Source: Planctomycetales bacterium (GTDB lineage Bacteria; Planctomycetota; Planctomycetia; Isosphaerales; Isosphaeraceae). Taken from it: DNA of 32,338 nucleotides. The stretch is taken from contig DAIDHX010000120.1 of assembly GCA_027451885.1 (NCBI GenBank), positions 1 through 32,338 on the forward strand, in the 5' to 3' direction. The stretch's first letter is position 1, and every line of letters starts with the position of its first letter. Both the position numbers and the translations under genes were made by a program. The notes beneath the pieces were generated by a model that saw only the letters and a list, made by a program, of their open reading frames with translations, did no database searches and was not told the DNA's origin. Of the stretch, positions 25,497 to 32,338 are shown piece after piece.

Positions 25497-27476
25497 ATGA
25501 AGACGGAACCACAACCGGGCCGGGCGCGTGCCCTGCTCGAGACGGCTGATCCTGCGCTCTACGCGGTCGAGACCGCGGCCGACGGGCCGGAAGGCGAGCT
25601 GCCGCTTTCGGAAACGATGCTCCGCGAGTGGCCGTCGGGTGATCTGTTCGGTCTCAGCCAGAACGTCGGCATGGGCTGGAACCCCGCGCGGGCGGCCGAT
25701 GCGTCGTACCTGATTCTGAGCACGCAGGGGGGGCTCCGCGGCGGGGACGGCAAGCCGGTTGCGCTTGGCTACCACACCGGCCACTGGGAGGTCGGCCTGC
25801 TGGTCGAGGAAGCCGCACGCACCTTCACCGCCGCGGCCGCGACGCCCTTCGCCGCGATGGTCTCGGACCCCTGCGACGGCCGCACCCAGGGCACCCTGGG
25901 GATGATGGACAGCCTGCCGTATCGCAACGACGCGGCCATGGTCTTCGGGCGCTTGATCCGCTCGCTCCCCACGCGCTCGGGAGTCCTGGGCGTGGCGACC
26001 TGCGACAAGGGCCTGCCGGCGATGATGATGGCGCTTGCAAACGCCCGGGGCTTGCCCTGCGTGCTCGTGCCCGGCGGCGTCACCTTGCCCCCCAGGCGCG
26101 GCGAGGACGCCGGCAAGATCCAGTCCATCGGCGCACGTTACTCGCACGGTGAGCTCACCCTCGCCGAGGCGGCCGAGCTCGGCTGCCGCGCCTGTGCCAG
26201 CCCCGGCGGCGGCTGCCAGTTCCTCGGCACCGCCGCCACCGCCCAGGTCGTTGCCGAAGCGCTCGGCCTCGCTCTCCCTCATGCCGCCCTCGCACCCTCA
26301 GGCCAACCCATCTGGAAAGACGTCGCACACAGGTCCGCACTCGCACTGCTCGAACACACAAAGGCCGGAATCTCGGTCGACAGCATTCTCACCCCAGCCG
26401 CCATTCGCAACGCCATGCACGTGCACGCCGCCTTCGGCGGCTCGACCAACCTGCTCATCCACCTGCCCGCCGTCGCCCATGCCGCAGGACTACCACGCCC
26501 CACCGTCGATGACTGGCACAAGGTCAACGTCTCCACCCCCAGGCTCGTCAGCGTCTTGCCCAACGGGCCAGACTACCACCCCACCATCCGCGTCTACCTG
26601 GCCGGCGGCGTACCCGAGGTCATGCTCCACCTCCGCGCGCTTGGACTGCTCGACCTCTCCGTGCTCACCGCCGCGGGCATCCCCCTTGGCGACGCACTCG
26701 ACTGGTGGGAAACCAGCGAACGCAGAAAACGCCTGCGGGCAAGGCTCTGGGAGCAAGATACCGTCGACCCGGATGCCGTCATCATGGCCCCCGCGATCGC
26801 ACGCGAACGCGGGCTCACCAGCACCGTCACCTTCCCCCGCGGGAATCTCGCGCCGGGGGGCGCGGTGATCAAGAGCACCGCGATCGATCCCAGCGTCGTC
26901 GATCCCGACGGCGTCTATCGCAAATCCGGTCCCGCCCGGGTCTTCACACGCGAAAAAGAGGCCATCGCGGCCATCAAGGGGCAGTCGCAACATCCGATCC
27001 AGCCAGGAGACGTGCTCGTGCTCATGGGCCGCGGACCCTCGGGTGCGGGCATGGAAGAAATCTACCAGATCACGGCCGCCCTCAAACACCTTTCCTGGGG
27101 TAAGCAGGTCGCCGTGCTGACCGATGCCCGGTTCTCGGGCGTCTCCACCGGCGCCTGCGTGGGCCATGTCAGCCCCGAAGCACTCACCGGCGGCCCCTTC
27201 GGCAAGCTCCGCGAAGGAGACACCGTTCGCATCGTGATCGACCGCGTCAACCTCACCGGCTCGATCGACCTCGTCGCCGCGGAGGGCAAGGCGCTCGACA
27301 AAGCCTCGGCCGAGCGGCTGCTCGCCTCACGCACACCCAACCCCCTGCTCTCGCCCGATCCAGACCTGCCCGACGCAACCCGCCTCTGGGCCGCGCTCCA
27401 GGCCGAAAGCGGCGGCGTCTGGGGCGGCTGCGTGTTCGATACCGACGCAATCCTCAAACGCCTCGCCAACCGCTAA
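25497..27476 (+). CDS. yjhG: YjhG/YagF-type D-xylonate dehydratase (IlvD/Edd family)
   Basis: This 659-aa protein resembles E. coli YjhG from end to end and has about the same length. It is an IlvD/Edd dehydratase that turns D-xylonate into 2-keto-3-deoxy-D-xylonate. Iron-sulfur cluster cysteines are visible in [10 protein letters not shown] (C126), ATCDKGLP (C169) and the [15 protein letters not shown] segment (230-244). Other family marks are [32 protein letters not shown] and [12 protein letters not shown] related sugar acid could be the real substrate. It starts 25 nt after DPP-IV and ends the operon, with a terminator-like hairpin after it. Function follows from family resemblance; pairing with a peptidase is unusual. 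Confidence 0.94.
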   Translation: MKTEPQPGRARALLETADPALYAVETAADGPEGELPLSETMLREWPSGDLFGLSQNVGMGWNPARAADASYLILSTQGGLRGGDGKPVALGYHTGHWEVGLLVEEAARTFTAAAATPFAAMVSDPCDGRTQGTLGMMDSLPYRNDAAMVFGRLIRSLPTRSGVLGVATCDKGLPAMMMALANARGLPCVLVPGGVTLPPRRGEDAGKIQSIGARYSHGELTLAEAAELGCRACASPGGGCQFLGTAATAQVVAEALGLALPHAALAPSGQPIWKDVAHRSALALLEHTKAGISVDSILTPAAIRNAMHVHAAFGGSTNLLIHLPAVAHAAGLPRPTVDDWHKVNVSTPRLVSVLPNGPDYHPTIRVYLAGGVPEVMLHLRALGLLDLSVLTAAGIPLGDALDWWETSERRKRLRARLWEQDTVDPDAVIMAPAIARERGLTSTVTFPRGNLAPGGAVIKSTAIDPSVVDPDGVYRKSGPARVFTREKEAIAAIKGQSQHPIQPGDVLVLMGRGPSGAGMEEIYQITAALKHLSWGKQVAVLTDARFSGVSTGACVGHVSPEALTGGPFGKLREGDTVRIVIDRVNLTGSIDLVAAEGKALDKASAERLLASRTPNPLLSPDPDLPDATRLWAALQAESGGVWGGCVFDTDAILKRLANR

Positions 27477-27496
27477 ACCAGCCCGCATCCCGGCGA

Positions 27497-27524
27497 CCGA
27501 GGCCGCTCCTCACGAGCGCCTCGG
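27497..27524. terminator. Bidirectional hairpin terminator between convergent yjhG and MIOX genes
   Basis: CCGAGG-c-CGCTC pairs with GAGCG-CCTCGG across a CTCAC loop: 11 base pairs with one bulged C. It sits in the 54-bp gap between converging stops. There is no T-tract on either strand, so it is a stem-only terminator or an mRNA-stabilising 3' hairpin for both transcripts. Confidence 0.55.
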
Positions 27525-27530
27525 CCCCTC

Positions 27531-28397
27531 TCACCACGCCAGCTCGGCCGGGAAGAATTCCTCGATCAGCCCCTCGTAATACGGCCTCAGCTTCTCCACG
27601 TCGGGGGGCTCATGGCCCTTCGAATATAGATCGTAAGGATTAAACCGGCGCACCCAGCCCATCCGCTCGCGGTCAAATGCGCTCATCAGATGCGTGTACG
27701 CCCCTTCGCGGTGCGCTGCGTAAAACGAGTGGTAGCGGATCATCGCAAGCGCGGGCGGGGGCAGATAATCCTTCACAACGTGATACAGATACTCATCATG
27801 GCCCCAGGACATATGCACATGATCAAGCCCTGCGCCCGGCTCGTAGATGCCGTGCTCGGTTTGCAGCCGGGGATCGCGCGCGTCAGGATTGGCGGCGAAG
27901 TACTCGGGGAAAACGACCCTGTCCGAATAGCGGCAACCGACCGGGAACGTGTCGCCCACCACGGCCCACTGCGGCTCGCCGAAGAGACAAAGAATCTTGC
28001 CCAGGTCGTGGATCAGCCCTGTCAGGATGAACCAGCGCGGGTGGCCGTCGCGGCGGATCGCCTCGGACGTCTGCATCAGGTGCTCGATCTGCGACAGCTC
28101 GGTGTCGGGGTCGCTCTCGTCGACCAGCGTGTTCAGAAACTCCATCGCTTCCCACACGCCCATGCGGCGGTGGTTCAGGGCCAGGTACTGGCGTTCCTTG
28201 GCCAGCACGAACTCGAGCGTCTGGTTGCTGTGATTCAGGCGGTAAAACTCGCGAACCCCGGGCCGCACATTGTCGCCATAGTCGCGAAAGGCCGACTCCT
28301 GCTCAGGCTCGGGGTAGCGCTCCTTCACAAAGTGTTCCCACTCGTCCAGCCCCTGGAGGGGGTTGCCGGCTTGCGGTTCGCGCCCGGGATCGCTCAT
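27531..28397 (-). CDS. Myo-inositol oxygenase (MIOX)
   Basis: This 288-aa protein is strongly similar to animal MIOX (about 285 aa) throughout, including [37 protein letters not shown] and [15 protein letters not shown]. All six di-iron ligands of this HD-fold oxygenase are present: H106, H130, D131 (LIHDLGK), H200, H223 and D256 (YDLYSK). The enzyme converts myo-inositol and O2 to D-glucuronate. The start at 28397 has GAGGAG 6 nt upstream; the frame is open to 28448 but that extension is not needed. It lies convergent to the sugar-acid dehydratase gene. No glucuronate pathway gene is visible, so the product must be handled elsewhere. MIOX is much better known in eukaryotes than in bacteria. 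Confidence 0.95.
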   Translation of the reverse strand: MSDPGREPQAGNPLQGLDEWEHFVKERYPEPEQESAFRDYGDNVRPGVREFYRLNHSNQTLEFVLAKERQYLALNHRRMGVWEAMEFLNTLVDESDPDTELSQIEHLMQTSEAIRRDGHPRWFILTGLIHDLGKILCLFGEPQWAVVGDTFPVGCRYSDRVVFPEYFAANPDARDPRLQTEHGIYEPGAGLDHVHMSWGHDEYLYHVVKDYLPPPALAMIRYHSFYAAHREGAYTHLMSAFDRERMGWVRRFNPYDLYSKGHEPPDVEKLRPYYEGLIEEFFPAELAW

Positions 28398-28474
28398 GGC
28401 CTGCTCCTCAATCGGATCGAAGGGATTGCCCGCCATCGTAGCCGACAACGGAAAGCCGGCACAGAGCGACTGGC

Positions 28475-28933
28475 CTAGGGCGCTCCCGCAAGCTCCTGGA
28501 GCCGGGCCGAGAAGCTCTTGCGGTCGTTCTCGCCCAGCGTGGGATCGCTCGCCACCGCCTCGACCAGTTTCTTGCAGGCGTCCGCGCGGCTCAGCCCGGC
28601 GATGCGATCGAGCTTGGTTGAAAGGTCGTCGAGCAGGTCGTCCAGGGTGGCCGCGCCGCTCCGCTTCTTGGTGGTGGGCGCACCCTGGTTTTTCCGCGTC
28701 GCGGTTTCCTCGGATTCCCGTTCAGCCGCGGTTTTTGCCTTCGAAACCCGCGTCTTCCGGGTCGATTTTCGCGCCTCCGGGTTCAATCCCCGATAGCGAA
28801 AAACAGCCTCCTGCGCCAGCGATTCCGGAGTGTACGCGGCCGCGCGGTCAAACTCCGGCCGAACACCGCAACCCGAGGCCAGAAACGCAAGGCCCAGCAC
28901 AACCCCCACCACGCACAAACCCAGCGGCCGCAT
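28475..28933 (-). CDS. Small lipoprotein of unknown function
   Basis: This 152-aa protein has a lipoprotein signal ([22 protein letters not shown]) with the lipobox cysteine near residue 22. The middle (about 55-95) is a Lys/Arg/Thr/Glu-rich, probably disordered linker ([20 protein letters not shown]). The C-terminal 55 residues look like a small helical bundle ([30 protein letters not shown]). The start at 28933 is supported by GTGAGG about 8 nt upstream. It ends 77 nt before the MIOX start on the same strand and could be cotranscribed with it. I do not recognise a family. Confidence 0.8.
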   Translation of the reverse strand: MRPLGLCVVGVVLGLAFLASGCGVRPEFDRAAAYTPESLAQEAVFRYRGLNPEARKSTRKTRVSKAKTAAERESEETATRKNQGAPTTKKRSGAATLDDLLDDLSTKLDRIAGLSRADACKKLVEAVASDPTLGENDRKSFSARLQELAGAP

Positions 28934-29008
28934 GCGGGACCTCACGTTCCAAGACGCTCCCGGCGAAATCATAACACACAACTCAGACGCCTCGAGCCCA
29001 GACCACGC

Positions 29009-30151
29009 TCAGTACGAGTCCGACGACACGATCTCGCCCCGGCCCCGCGTCCCCAGGAACCACCACGGCTGGAGCCCAATCGTGTTCTTGATGAAATGGA
29101 CCGAACCGTCCATGAACGAGACATTCACCCCCCCGGGATGATTGCTGGTGGGGTTCATGGCGCCGTCCCCTTCCAGGCAGCGGAACGTGTTGGTGTAGTA
29201 TGTAACAATGGGCGCTGCGTTCGGCGGCAGCAGGTGGGCGTAGACGTGCTTTTCCCAGGCGTCCGTATAAGCCCAGGTCAACCCCTTGTAGATGCTCCAG
29301 GGCTGCCAGTTCGTCGCGTTCGCAAGCCCATCCTGCACCACGGCAAGCGCGGGCACGTCGATCGCCTCAACCAGCCCGGAGGGAGTGTAGTTCAAATTCC
29401 TGCGGGGATCGCTCGAATTGCCACTGCCGTCGTTGACCAGCGACTCGCTGAGCGCGGCCGTGTTCGACGTGCCGTCCGTCACGCTCGCCAGAGTCACATT
29501 CACGTTCGTCGTCGCCGCGTAAGCCGCGCTCGAGCACGAACCCTGTTGCACATACATGCGCGACATCGACATGATGCCCGTAAGGTAAGGAACGTTCCCG
29601 TTCGTGGGGGAATCGCCAGGGAGCAAGACATTCCGCGGATGCCCCGTATTCGCCACGTAATTAAAGTTGCCCACGGGGTACTGGTCCGTCGGATCACCCG
29701 AGCACGTGTTGACCACGCCGTCCGACGGGCAAAGCATGGTCGCCAGGCTTGCCTTGTACACAGTCATGTCGGTCGGGTTGGGGCCAAGCAAAGTGCCGCT
29801 GTACGCCCATTCTTCTGTATAGGTTAAATTGAGCGCATTGAACATGACCGACTGATCGAGAAACGGTAAGATCCCGCAGTACCAGGAATGGTCGCCCGAA
29901 TACCCGCGTGAAAGATCCCCTTGCTCGTAAGTATAGCGATACTCGTGCACCGGCGTCTGGCTGTTGACATCGATGTAATTGGCCAGCGCCAGCGTCAACT
30001 GCTTGAGATTATTTGTGCACTGCATCCGCCGGGCCGCCTCGCGCGCTGCCTGCACCGCCGGCAGCAACAAGGCGATCAGGACCGCGATGATCGCGATCAC
30101 CACCAGCAATTCAATCAGGGTAAAACCACGCCGCCCTTGCTTCGCATGCAT
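29009..30151 (-). CDS. DUF1559 prepilin-type protein
   Basis: This 380-aa protein has a type IV pseudopilin N-terminus (GRRGFTLIELLVVIAIIAVLIALLLPAVQAAREAARR) with the prepilin peptidase site before the Phe. The C-terminus carries the H-x9-DG processing-associated motif (NHPGGVNVSFMDGSVHFI). This is the DUF1559/SBP_bac_10-like family, present in dozens of copies in planctomycete genomes and a good taxonomic marker. It is thought to be surface or envelope associated; its function is unproven. The start at 30151 has a GAGAGACTGAGG site directly upstream. The frame stays open to 30319 but that extension lacks any signal. It is divergent from the gene at 30754 across 602 bp. Confidence 0.93.
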   Translation of the reverse strand: MHAKQGRRGFTLIELLVVIAIIAVLIALLLPAVQAAREAARRMQCTNNLKQLTLALANYIDVNSQTPVHEYRYTYEQGDLSRGYSGDHSWYCGILPFLDQSVMFNALNLTYTEEWAYSGTLLGPNPTDMTVYKASLATMLCPSDGVVNTCSGDPTDQYPVGNFNYVANTGHPRNVLLPGDSPTNGNVPYLTGIMSMSRMYVQQGSCSSAAYAATTNVNVTLASVTDGTSNTAALSESLVNDGSGNSSDPRRNLNYTPSGLVEAIDVPALAVVQDGLANATNWQPWSIYKGLTWAYTDAWEKHVYAHLLPPNAAPIVTYYTNTFRCLEGDGAMNPTSNHPGGVNVSFMDGSVHFIKNTIGLQPWWFLGTRGRGEIVSSDSY

Positions 30152-30753
30152 CCTCAGTCTCTCCGCTCGCCAACCGGGGCTCGGCCCTTGCCAGAACCAC
30201 CCCTCATGCAGCCGACACAGGCTGAACGCCCATGCTAGAACACGCACCCAGGGATTCCGATTTGCATCCCGCGAATTTCCGATGAAGAAAACGAATCCAG
30301 AACCCCTCTTCTTGCACACTTTACCAGCGCATTACGGACATCGCAAATCATCCCCACGCGACTGTTTCGGCCTTTTCCGTCGCGGACGCCCCCTGGCGAT
30401 TGCGCCACGCAGGTGCGAACCATGCGCCCTCGGCTGCCGCGCAATCGACTCACTGACCCGGCCGCCGACTCGGAGACCGGGAGCACACCAGCTTCCAGAA
30501 CTCATGCGTTTGCCGGCCCCCCGGTGGACAATCGACCGCCACGCGCGGCCGTTTTTCCACCGCGGAGGGTGGATCGCCTGCTTTGCTCGAACTCTGTAAG
30601 TCCTTTGAATACCGATCGATACGCATCGCCCCAGCGCGGCATGCGGGTTGCAAAGGGGAATGGCAAGGCGATCTGGCGATTCGGACCGGGTTCGAATCGC
30701 GGACGCCGACTCGAGCAAAAACCACGGCCCCGCGCCTTGAGGAGACACCCCCG
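30152..30753. other. Intergenic region between the divergent DUF1559 and squalene-cyclase-like genes
   Basis: This 602-bp stretch has no gene I can support. Near 30676-30700 GCGATTCG and CGAATCGC form a perfect 8-bp hairpin with a 9-nt loop (GACCGGGTT), about 50 nt before the start of the plus-strand gene. It is probably a leader structure. It superficially resembles a tRNA T-arm but the rest of a tRNA is absent. The region should contain both divergent promoters, but I see no convincing boxes. Confidence 0.4.
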
Positions 30754-31875
30754 ATGGCGGAGACGCGCAGAGCTTTTCTTGATCAGGCGATCGCGAGCAT
30801 GGGCCTCCTGGGTCTGGGCGCCAGCCGGGCCTGGTGCGGGGAGGACGGCACCCCTGCGCCCGGCACGCTCTTTTCACGCGCAGTCAAGTTTCTCCGGCCG
30901 CGGCAAGGCGACGATGGAAGCTGGTCGAAGGACCGCAAGGAACCAGGCATTACCGCACTCGTCGCAACCGCGCTGCTCCGCTCCAAACGGGTCACGCCCG
31001 CAGACCCCGCAATCCAGAAGGCACTCGCCTACCTCGAACAGTTCATCGGTCCCAGCGGCGGGCTCTCCCAGGCGCCTCATGCCAATTACACGACCTCGAT
31101 CGCACTCATGGCCTTTCACGAGGCAAACCGCGACGGTAAGTACGACCAAACAATCAAGGGCGGGCAAGACTACCTGAAAGCGCTGCAGTGGGACGACAGC
31201 AAGGGCACAAACCGGGACAGCGACTCTTACGGAGGCGCAGGCTACGGCGGGCCCAGGAGCCGGCCAGACCTCTCGAACACGGCCTTCATGATTGAGGCCC
31301 TGCGCGACACTGGCCTGCCCCCCGACGATCCCGCCCTGAAGCGCGCACTCGTCTTTGTCTCACGCTGCCAGAACTGGAAGAGCGAGTTCAACGACCAGCC
31401 CTGGGCCGGCAAGGTGAACGACGGCGGGTTCATCTACTCAGCCGCCAACGGCGGCGCATCCATGTCCGGCAAGACCGAGGACGGCGGCCTGCGCTCGAAC
31501 GCCAGCATGACCTACGCCGGGCTCAAGAGCATGATCCACGCGGGGCTCGCTCAGGACGACCCGCGCGTGAAGGCAGCCTATGCGTATATCACCAAACACT
31601 ACACACTCGACGAAAACCCTGGGCTTGGCCAGTCCGGCCTCTATTACTATTACCACACGTTCGCGAGGGCGATGGCCCTGATCGGCAAGCCCACGGTCGT
31701 CGACAGCACGGGCAAATCGCACGACTGGAGAGCGGAGCTTACCGCGGCACTCGCGAAACGCCAGGGCCCCAACGGCGAATGGGTCAACCGGGCCGACCGC
31801 TTCATGGAGGGGGACCCCAACGTCGTCACCGCCTACGGCCTGCTCGCACTCGCAGCCGCGCAACCAAAGGCATGA
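30754..31875 (+). CDS. Tat-exported prenyltransferase/squalene-cyclase-repeat protein
   Basis: This 373-aa protein starts with a twin-arginine-like signal (TRRAFLDQAIASMGLLGLGASRAWCGE). Repeats of the alpha/alpha-toroid fold of squalene-hopene cyclases and prenyltransferases follow: ALAYLEQFIGPSGGLSQAP, AFMIEALRDTGLPPDDPALKRALVFVSRCQNW, SMTYAGLKSMIHAGL and ITKHYTLDENPGLGQSGLYYYYHTFARAMAL. It is about half the length of a true squalene-hopene cyclase, and I do not see the DxDD catalytic motif, so it is probably a binding protein rather than a cyclase. GAGGAG lies 9 nt before the ATG at 30754. The frame continues upstream to 30583 without a start-like site. Confidence 0.85.
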   Translation: MAETRRAFLDQAIASMGLLGLGASRAWCGEDGTPAPGTLFSRAVKFLRPRQGDDGSWSKDRKEPGITALVATALLRSKRVTPADPAIQKALAYLEQFIGPSGGLSQAPHANYTTSIALMAFHEANRDGKYDQTIKGGQDYLKALQWDDSKGTNRDSDSYGGAGYGGPRSRPDLSNTAFMIEALRDTGLPPDDPALKRALVFVSRCQNWKSEFNDQPWAGKVNDGGFIYSAANGGASMSGKTEDGGLRSNASMTYAGLKSMIHAGLAQDDPRVKAAYAYITKHYTLDENPGLGQSGLYYYYHTFARAMALIGKPTVVDSTGKSHDWRAELTAALAKRQGPNGEWVNRADRFMEGDPNVVTAYGLLALAAAQPKA

Positions 31876-32061
31876 CCCCCCGGCCCGCGGGCGCCAACCG
31901 CGAGCCGCCGCCACCAACCGCCATATTGCCAAGGAACACCCGCGGGATTCACCCGCTCACAACCAAACCGCCGACCGCCGACCGCTGAGTCTCTGACCTC
32001 GGAGGCTCGCGGTTGAGCCTCTGGCCGCCGAGCCGCACGGCTGAGCCCCGCGACCGGTCAC
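31876..32061. other. Intergenic stretch with a hairpin, no gene
   Basis: The region is CG-rich and protein-poor. GAGGCTC-GCGGTT-GAGCCTC (32002-32021) is a perfect 7-bp hairpin without a T-tract and may end the upstream transcript. Just before 32062 there are traces of decayed repeat units. Confidence 0.35.
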
Positions 32062-32222
32062 CGACTCACCGCCGCCGGTCTGCACGACTCACCGCCGACG
32101 GTCGACCCGACTCAAAGCCATCGGTCTTAACGACTTAACGCCGCCGGCCTGAACGACTTAACGCCGCCGGTCTTGCCGACTCAACGCCGCCGGTCTTGCC
32201 GACTCAACGCCGCCGGTTCTTC
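32062..32222. repeat. Seven tandem copies of a 23-bp repeat
   Basis: Units begin with CGACT every 23 bp (32062, 32085, 32108, 32131, 32154, 32177 and 32200). The best-conserved core is CGACTCAACGCCGCCGGTCT followed by three variable bases. The last three or four copies are nearly identical and the first ones more diverged, which suggests growth by slippage at the right end. There are no spacers, so this is a minisatellite and not CRISPR. A 23-bp period is not a multiple of three, so it does not encode a repeat peptide. Confidence 0.9.
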
Positions 32223-32338
32223 CGCCTGCTCTCTTTCTGCCGCCGGCGTTCTTCCTTCCGCTTCTTCCGCTCCCTGGCCTCCGCCGAGTCGTTCCGCTCC
32301 TGCGCCCGCCCAGCGCTCTCAGCACGCCTGGAACCGGC
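32204..32338 (-). CDS. C-terminal end of a highly charged protein, cut by the right edge
   Basis: On the minus strand the frame entering at 32338 runs 44 codons to a TGA at 32204-32206. The peptide is extremely charged (for example QERNDSAEAREREKKR-like stretches rich in Arg, Lys and Glu, ending RRRQKESRRKNRRR), typical of a coiled or disordered C-terminal tail. The stop codon lies inside the last 23-bp repeat unit, so the array forms the immediate 3' flank of this gene. The rest of the gene is outside the window; the call rests on the open frame and composition only. Confidence 0.4.
   Translation of the reverse strand, partial: AGSRRAESAGRAQERNDSAEARERKKRKEERRRQKESRRKNRRR

Noticed and set aside
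30676-30700. A tRNA T-arm-like GGGTTCGAATC
   Set aside because: No matching acceptor, D or anticodon arm is found at the right distances. It is a simple 8-bp hairpin.
32062-32222. Possible CRISPR array
   Set aside because: The 23-bp units are directly adjacent with no unique spacers, and no cas gene is present.

Overview
The window is high-GC chromosomal DNA that most likely comes from a planctomycete, and the content resembles Isosphaeraceae (Singulisphaera/Isosphaera/Paludisphaera-like). This assignment is an inference from gene content. The main clues are a DUF1559 protein with a GFTLIELL pseudopilin N-terminus and an H-x9-DG tail, two BlaI-type repressors (one beside an M56 protease), Tat-exported TIM-barrel and squalene-cyclase-like proteins, an FG-GAP secreted protein, and several conserved-looking hypotheticals. 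I see no insertion sequence, phage, CRISPR array, rRNA or convincing tRNA. Most genes have a clear purine-rich ribosome site, which I used to choose starts.

Left part (1-6 kb, minus strand): a truncated secreted HEAT-like protein; a blaI/M56 pair joined by a TGATG stop-start overlap; a small CbiX/SirB chelatase; and a large secreted YVTN-propeller/phosphoesterase. A Tat-exported sugar isomerase-like TIM barrel (plus strand) is divergent from the last gene. From 13.1 to 7.1 kb on the minus strand runs a tight five-gene block: a solute-binding lipoprotein, a hypothetical, an exported esterase, a second hypothetical and an FG-GAP protein. Upstream of it lie a strong intrinsic terminator and another hypothetical gene.

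Middle part (14.0-21.7 kb): a 0.7 kb structured intergenic region precedes M20 dipeptidase, serS and mgtE on the plus strand. PAP2 phosphatase, an unknown polytopic membrane protein and an orphan blaI follow on the minus strand. The orphan blaI has a promoter-like sequence with a perfect-arm dyad exactly in the -35/-10 spacer, which suggests autorepression.

Right part (22-32.3 kb): a plus-strand operon encodes an enolase-superfamily enzyme resembling cis-3-hydroxy-L-proline dehydratase, a secreted dipeptidyl peptidase IV (4-nt overlap) and a YjhG-type D-xylonate dehydratase. It converges on a bacterial myo-inositol oxygenase with all six iron ligands. Together these look like a catabolic island that feeds prolyl peptides, hydroxyproline, xylonate and inositol into central metabolism. 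A small lipoprotein, the DUF1559 protein and a Tat-exported squalene-cyclase-repeat protein follow. The window ends in seven 23-bp tandem repeats abutting the last codons of a highly charged protein cut by the right edge.

I found no obvious defence or mobile system. The best leads are the peptide/hydroxyproline/sugar-acid operon with MIOX, the putative BlaI operator-promoter, the five-gene envelope block and the tandem-repeat array.
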